Assembly (NCBI GenBank): GCA_947458675.1
Contig: CANHAW010000062.1
Location: 1-8,810, forward strand
Length of the DNA stretch: 8,810 nucleotides
Source of the DNA: Beijerinckiaceae bacterium
GTDB taxonomy: Bacteria; Pseudomonadota; Alphaproteobacteria; Rhizobiales; Beijerinckiaceae
Direction: 5' to 3'
The translations under genes were made by a program, and so were the position numbers. The notes under the pieces are model-generated. The model searched no databases, had not been told where the DNA came from, and saw only the letters and a program-made list of their open reading frames with translations. Positions 5,101 through 8,810 of the stretch are shown piece by piece; position 1 is the stretch's first letter; every line of letters begins with the position of its first letter.

Positions 5101-6955
5101 GTCTTTTTTGTCGGCCGATCATTCCATTGGCATCAGACGCTTTTCCCGCGACGGGCGCAAGCTGCGCGATGAAATAGCATTTCTCGAGGGCGATGAATTT
5201 CCTGCAGAGCTTCTAGCCGATCTCTCGGCCGAGGCTGAGCGTCTTGGCACCAGTGCGGAGGCCGTCTTGCTGGCCCGCGGCCTCATCGATGAGCGCGGAT
5301 TTTACCGTCGGCTCGCCGGCCATCTCGGCGTTCCCTTTTTCGAGAAAAGCCATGCGTTTGCCATGCCGATCCATTGGCGTGAGGCGCTGGCGAGCGGCCA
5401 TGCCCGATTGGCGGATGGATCTGTGCTCATTGCGCCGCGCGGTCTGGCTCTTGTCACGATCCTCCAGAATATATCGGCGCAGATTCATGCCGAGCGTATG
5501 ATGATTGCTGCGCCCCGCGATTTTGAATCTTGCGTGATTGAAATATGCGGGCGTGAAATGGCGGATGCGGCGTCTTATGAGCTCGCTGAAAAAAGGCCCG
5601 ACCTTTGCGCGCGCGATGGCCTTGGCGGTTTGCAGAAGACAGTATTGGCTCTGGTTCTGGCGGTTCTGGCTGTCGGGCTGGCGGGCGAGGATCTTGTCTG
5701 GACGCTGTTTTTTCTGATCCTCGGATGCTTGATGTTTCTGGCAGTCGTTTTGCGACTGTCTGCCGTGATTTGCAGTTTCTTCTGGACCGCTTCAACGGCT
5801 GGACGCGAGGATGGCGCGATGCCGACCTATTCCATTCTTGTGGCGCTCTATCGCGAAGCGCATATGGTGCCGCAGCTGATTTCGGCATTGCGCGCCATCG
5901 ATTATCCGGCAGCAAAATGCGAATTTATCTTCTTGCTCGAACAGGATGATGATGAGACGCGTGCAGCGCTTGAAGCAGCTTGCCTGCCGGCCTCGTTCCG
6001 CACATTGGTCGTGCCTTTGGGCTGGCCGCGCACCAAGCCGCGGGCTTTGAACTTCGGCTTGAGTGTGGCGCGCGGCGAGTTAATCGTCATTTACGATGCT
6101 GAAGACCGGCCCGAGCCGGATCAATTGCGCAAAGCTGCCCGCATCTTTTCAGCCGAATCGGCGGATCTTGCCTGCCTGCAGGCATCTCTTGTTATCGACA
6201 ATTGTGCCCAATCCTGGCTCACAAGGCTTTTTGCGCTCGATTATGCCGGACAATTCGATGTTGTCATGCGCGGCTTTTCGAAAATGGGACTGCCATTCCC
6301 ATTGGGCGGCACATCAAATCATTTTCGCGCCCAAGCCCTGCGCGATATTGGCGGATGGGATGCGTGGAATGTCACCGAGGATGCCGATCTTGGTCTTCGG
6401 CTGGCGCGTTTTGGATATCGGACACGCATGCTGGAATCAGCGACCTATGAAGAAGCGCCCGCACATCTTGGCGCATGGTTTCCCCAACGACGGCGCTGGA
6501 TGAAGGGCTGGCTGCAAACGCTGCTCACCCATACGCGACATCCCATGCGCCTGTTTCGCGAATTGGGGCCAGTGCAGAGCGCACATGTTCTGGCGCTTTT
6601 GCTCGCCCATACATTTGGGCCGCTCGCCGGCATCTGGTTTACGGCTTATGTGTTGCACGATGCGTGGATGGGCGATTTGCTCGATTGGCAGGAAAATCTA
6701 TTGCAGATGGCGGCGCCTTTCTTCTGGGCGAGCCTCGCGAGTATCGGGCTTTTGTCGATTGTCATTCCGACTTTTATTGGTGCGGCGCGACGGGGCCTGT
6801 GGCTTTGCCTACCTTGGCTCATCCTGCGGCCGTTTCACTGGTTATGTCTTTCGGCAGCTGCGCTTTCGGCCATTTATGAATTATGCCGACGCCCCTTTTA
6901 CTGGGCGAAGACGCCGCATGGCATCAGCATGAATGGCGGCCAAGATCGCCCATGA
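5099..6955 (+). CDS. Family 2 membrane glycosyltransferase, XagB-like, with GspE/MshE-like N-terminal domain
   Basis: This is a 618-residue protein. Residues about 27-82 resemble the N-terminal domain of type II secretion ATPases (RLGTSAEAVLLARGLIDE, then LAGHLGVPFF). Two membrane helices follow (about 180-195 and 197-222), then a GT-A catalytic domain with YSILVALYREA (244-254), the DXD-like DAED (333-336), TEDAD (426-430) and QRRRW (463-467, the Q/RxxRW motif of processive beta-glycosyltransferases). About three C-terminal helices come next (494-520, 538-562, 568-592), ending near FYWAKTPHG. This order matches XagB/cellulose-synthase-like enzymes that make exopolysaccharide or adhesin from nucleotide sugars. 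Helper genes (XagA/C-like) are not in the window. The frame is open upstream to 4895, but that part is antisense to the signal-peptide end of the binding-protein gene, so I take 5099. The 3' end overlaps argE by 32 bp. Confidence 0.85.
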   Translation: MSFLSADHSIGIRRFSRDGRKLRDEIAFLEGDEFPAELLADLSAEAERLGTSAEAVLLARGLIDERGFYRRLAGHLGVPFFEKSHAFAMPIHWREALASGHARLADGSVLIAPRGLALVTILQNISAQIHAERMMIAAPRDFESCVIEICGREMADAASYELAEKRPDLCARDGLGGLQKTVLALVLAVLAVGLAGEDLVWTLFFLILGCLMFLAVVLRLSAVICSFFWTASTAGREDGAMPTYSILVALYREAHMVPQLISALRAIDYPAAKCEFIFLLEQDDDETRAALEAACLPASFRTLVVPLGWPRTKPRALNFGLSVARGELIVIYDAEDRPEPDQLRKAARIFSAESADLACLQASLVIDNCAQSWLTRLFALDYAGQFDVVMRGFSKMGLPFPLGGTSNHFRAQALRDIGGWDAWNVTEDADLGLRLARFGYRTRMLESATYEEAPAHLGAWFPQRRRWMKGWLQTLLTHTRHPMRLFRELGPVQSAHVLALLLAHTFGPLAGIWFTAYVLHDAWMGDLLDWQENLLQMAAPFFWASLASIGLLSIVIPTFIGAARRGLWLCLPWLILRPFHWLCLSAAALSAIYELCRRPFYWAKTPHGISMNGGQDRP

Positions 6956-8099
6956 ATGCAAGGCCTTCGACCATCTGGTCTTCGCTGATAAATTCATCCG
7001 GCTGATGCGCTTGGTCGATTGAGCCCGGACCGCAGACGATGGTCGGCAGGCCCGCCTTCTGGAAACGCCCGCCTTCAGTGGCAAAAGCCACGGCATGGGT
7101 GCGGTTCGATTGCGTCAGATGCAAGGTAAGGCTTTCAGCCGCAGAGCCGGGCTCGGGAGCAAGGCCCGGCACTTCGATTTCGGTCTGCGTGACAATGTTG
7201 GCTTCCGGCGCATGGGCGCGCAAGCGCGGCAGCAGAATGTCTTGCGCATAGGCGTTGAGCCTTTTGTGCGCCATGTCGATATCGATGCCCGGAAGAGCGC
7301 GGAATTCCCAATGGAAGGAACATTCGCGTGCCAGAATATTGCGCGCAGTGCCGCCCGAAATCGTGCCGACATGGACGGTCGAGACGGGCGGATCGAAACG
7401 CTCGGCCGCAATTCCCTGTCCGCCGATATCGCGACCGATGCGATAAAGCTCATGCACAAGTTCGCAGGCTGCTTCCACCGCATTGACGCCCAGCGCGGGT
7501 TTGGAGGAATGCGCCTCGCGCCCGGTGACAATGGTGCGATAGGTCGCCACAGCCTTATGCGCATCGACAACCTGCATCATGGTCGGCTCGCCGACAATCA
7601 CCGCGCCCGGGCGCGGCAGATCGCGGCCGAATTTGGCAATCGTGTCGAGCGGGCCGAGGCAGGTTGTTTCCTCATCATAGGAAATCAGCAGATGCAGCGG
7701 TTTTTGCAGCGGCATGTTGCGCCATTGCGCGGCCATGGCCAGACAAATGGCGACAAAACCCTTCATGTCGCATGTGCCGCGACCATAGAGGCGCCCATTG
7801 GCACGGCGCAGGCGAAAGGGATCCGATGTCCAAGGCTGGCCTTCTACGGGCACAACATCGGAATGGCTGGACAGCACGACGCCACCATCGCGTGCAGGGC
7901 CGATCGTCGCAAAAATAGCAGCTTTGTCGCCGCTGGCATTGGATACGAGCAGCGGCTCAATGCCGAGGCCGCGCAAATAGGCTTCAACCCAGGCGACGAA
8001 GGCCAGATTGCTTTTCGAGCTTTCTGTGTCGAAGGCCACAAGTTCGGAAAGGATCGCCACGGCCTCTTCGAGGCCTGCGCGTGCAACAGGGGCTGTCAT
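6924..8099 (-). CDS. argE: Acetylornithine deacetylase (M20 metallopeptidase family)
   Basis: This 391-residue cytoplasmic enzyme should hydrolyse N2-acetyl-L-ornithine to ornithine and acetate in arginine synthesis. The full M20 metal site is visible: His79 and Asp81 in SSHSDVVPV, bridging Asp111 in GRGTCDMKG, catalytic Glu143 and metal Glu144 in YDEETT, Glu171 in GEPT, and His365 in IDQAHQPDEF. The dimerisation (lid) domain lies at about 180-300 and includes TGREAHSSKP (192-201). Length fits the ArgE family. Many Hyphomicrobiales also carry ArgJ, which makes ArgE partly redundant, so a related acyl-amino-acid substrate is possible. The ATG at 8099 lies 17 bp after the apaG stop, behind GGACGAGA, indicating an apaG-argE transcript. 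Its last 32 bp overlap the 3' end of the convergent glycosyltransferase gene. Confidence 0.9.
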   Translation of the reverse strand: MTAPVARAGLEEAVAILSELVAFDTESSKSNLAFVAWVEAYLRGLGIEPLLVSNASGDKAAIFATIGPARDGGVVLSSHSDVVPVEGQPWTSDPFRLRRANGRLYGRGTCDMKGFVAICLAMAAQWRNMPLQKPLHLLISYDEETTCLGPLDTIAKFGRDLPRPGAVIVGEPTMMQVVDAHKAVATYRTIVTGREAHSSKPALGVNAVEAACELVHELYRIGRDIGGQGIAAERFDPPVSTVHVGTISGGTARNILARECSFHWEFRALPGIDIDMAHKRLNAYAQDILLPRLRAHAPEANIVTQTEIEVPGLAPEPGSAAESLTLHLTQSNRTHAVAFATEGGRFQKAGLPTIVCGPGSIDQAHQPDEFISEDQMVEGLAFMGDLGRHSC

Positions 8100-8116
8100 G
8101 GCGTCTCGTCCGGCCC

Positions 8117-8509
8117 TCAGTTCAGCGTGCGCCGGGCGAAGGGGGAATCGAGCGAGAAGGCCGGAATTTCGGCATCGAACCCAACCCCGTCGGCGCCCAC
8201 CATGCGATAGGTGCCCACCATAATGCCTGAAGGCGTGGTCAGGGGACAGCCCGACGTATAGCGGAAGGATTCGCCCGGCTGGATGACGGGCTGCTCGCCG
8301 ACAACGCCGGGCCCGCGGACTTCCTCCAGAAGGCCATTGCCATCAGTGATCAGCCAGTGTCGGGCGGTCAGCTGAACGGCATCGCGTCCGAGATTGGTAA
8401 TCTCGATCGTATAGGCCCAAAAGAAGCGGCCCTCGTCGGGCTCAGACCGGTCGGCCACAAAATGGGGCATGACGGTCACCTGGATGTCGCGTGTCACAGC
8501 TGTATACAT
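8117..8509 (-). CDS. apaG: ApaG protein (Co2+/Mg2+ efflux-associated domain)
   Basis: This 130-residue protein consists of one ApaG domain, a fibronectin-III-like beta sandwich. Hallmarks seen are FFWAYTIEITNLG (residues 29-41), the glycine-rich GPGVVG (66-71; GxGxxG type) and SGCPLTTPSGIMVGTY (86-101). ApaG has been linked to cobalt resistance and magnesium efflux in enterobacteria, but its molecular job is not settled. The frame continues 6 codons upstream to a TTG at 8527. I choose the ATG at 8509 because MYTAVTRDIQVTV is the normal ApaG N-terminus and gives the normal length. No strong ribosome site is visible. It is the first gene of a probable two-gene unit with argE, and is divergent from the GNAT gene across 85 bp. 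Confidence 0.93.
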   Translation of the reverse strand: MYTAVTRDIQVTVMPHFVADRSEPDEGRFFWAYTIEITNLGRDAVQLTARHWLITDGNGLLEEVRGPGVVGEQPVIQPGESFRYTSGCPLTTPSGIMVGTYRMVGADGVGFDAEIPAFSLDSPFARRTLN

Positions 8510-8594
8510 AAATCGATCTTGCCCCAATTTGGACGGTGGCGTCGAGCCCTTCCGTTGCTATCTAGGCAGACGAGAGCTTGTCGGGAGGTTTGGT

Positions 8595-8810
8595 ATGGGC
8601 GACGTGCAAATTGTGATCAGGCCGGCGGCGGAAGACGATGTCCCGGCGGCCATTGCCTTGGTGCGGCACTCCATCGCGCAATTATGCATGGCCGATCACC
8701 ATAATGTTCCCGCGCTTGTGGAGGGGTTCCTGATCAACAAGACGCCGGACAACATGCGCAGCTGGATCGTCGCGCCCGGCTCCTACATTTATGTGGCCGA
8801 GGTCGGCCCG
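8595..8810 (+). CDS. GNAT family N-acetyltransferase, 3' end missing
   Basis: Only the first 72 codons are in the window; the frame is open to the right edge. The opening QIVIRPAAEDDVPAAIALVR is the typical first strand and helix of the GNAT fold, and YIYVAEVGP at the edge is the usual strand before the acetyl-CoA-binding part, which is not visible. The protein would move an acetyl group from acetyl-CoA to an unknown amine. GGGAGG (8583-8588) lies 6 bases before the ATG, a strong ribosome site. The substrate cannot be predicted. Confidence 0.8.
   Translation, partial: MGDVQIVIRPAAEDDVPAAIALVRHSIAQLCMADHHNVPALVEGFLINKTPDNMRSWIVAPGSYIYVAEVGP

Noticed and set aside
7095..8210. A 371-codon open frame on the plus strand
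   Set aside because: It is antisense to argE, whose complete metal site is visible; this is a codon-bias shadow.
8529..8563. Promoter for the GNAT gene using TTGGAC and a CTATCT-like box
   Set aside because: The spacing is over 20 bp and the -10 match is poor; the 85-bp divergent spacer must hold promoters, but I cannot place them.

Overview
The window reads as an ordinary stretch of chromosome from an alphaproteobacterium, most likely Hyphomicrobiales (the rhizobial/methylotroph side). Three things point there: the GC-rich codon use, the apaG-argE pairing, and protein styles typical of that order (a secreted GSCPSGYYSSGNYC-repeat protein, a SCO-family protein, an XagB-like glycosyltransferase). 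This placement is inference; there is no rRNA or other marker gene here. I saw no phage, transposon, CRISPR or toxin-antitoxin genes, and no convincing new multi-gene system.

Layout. Bases 3-470 (+) hold the 3' part of a LigT-like 2'-5' RNA ligase/phosphodiesterase gene that begins before the window. A spacer follows with an 18-nt perfect palindrome and an AT-rich stretch (32% GC over 591-680) containing a perfect TATAAT box. Then come an unfamiliar GT-A-like glycosyltransferase (687-1544, +) and a small secreted protein made of three identical 17-residue Cys-containing repeats (1619-1924, +). A tRNA-Gly(CCC) gene lies on the minus strand (1939-2012), with a good sigma-70-type promoter of its own at 2048-2077.

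The next block on the plus strand is an MFS transporter (2161-3366), a 62-residue single-pass membrane protein (3409-3597) and a SCO1/SenC copper chaperone for cytochrome oxidase assembly (3613-4203). The last two are 15 bp apart and could share a transcript.

An orphan periplasmic amino-acid-type substrate-binding protein (4216-5100, -) converges on the sco gene. At its other end it is divergent from a large membrane glycosyltransferase (5099-6955, +), and the two start codons share the same CATG. The glycosyltransferase is a family 2, XagB-like enzyme with a GspE/MshE-like N-terminal domain, which suggests exopolysaccharide or adhesin synthesis. Its 3' end overlaps the 3' end of argE by 32 bp.

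The right end carries apaG (8117-8509, -) followed closely by argE (6924-8099, -), probably one transcript. A GNAT acetyltransferase gene (8595 to the window edge, +) diverges from apaG and is cut off.

Most genes are recognisable housekeeping or envelope functions. The points most worth a second look are the triple-repeat secreted protein, the shared start codons at 5098-5101, the domain make-up of the large glycosyltransferase, and a perfect 12-bp inverted repeat inside the sco gene.
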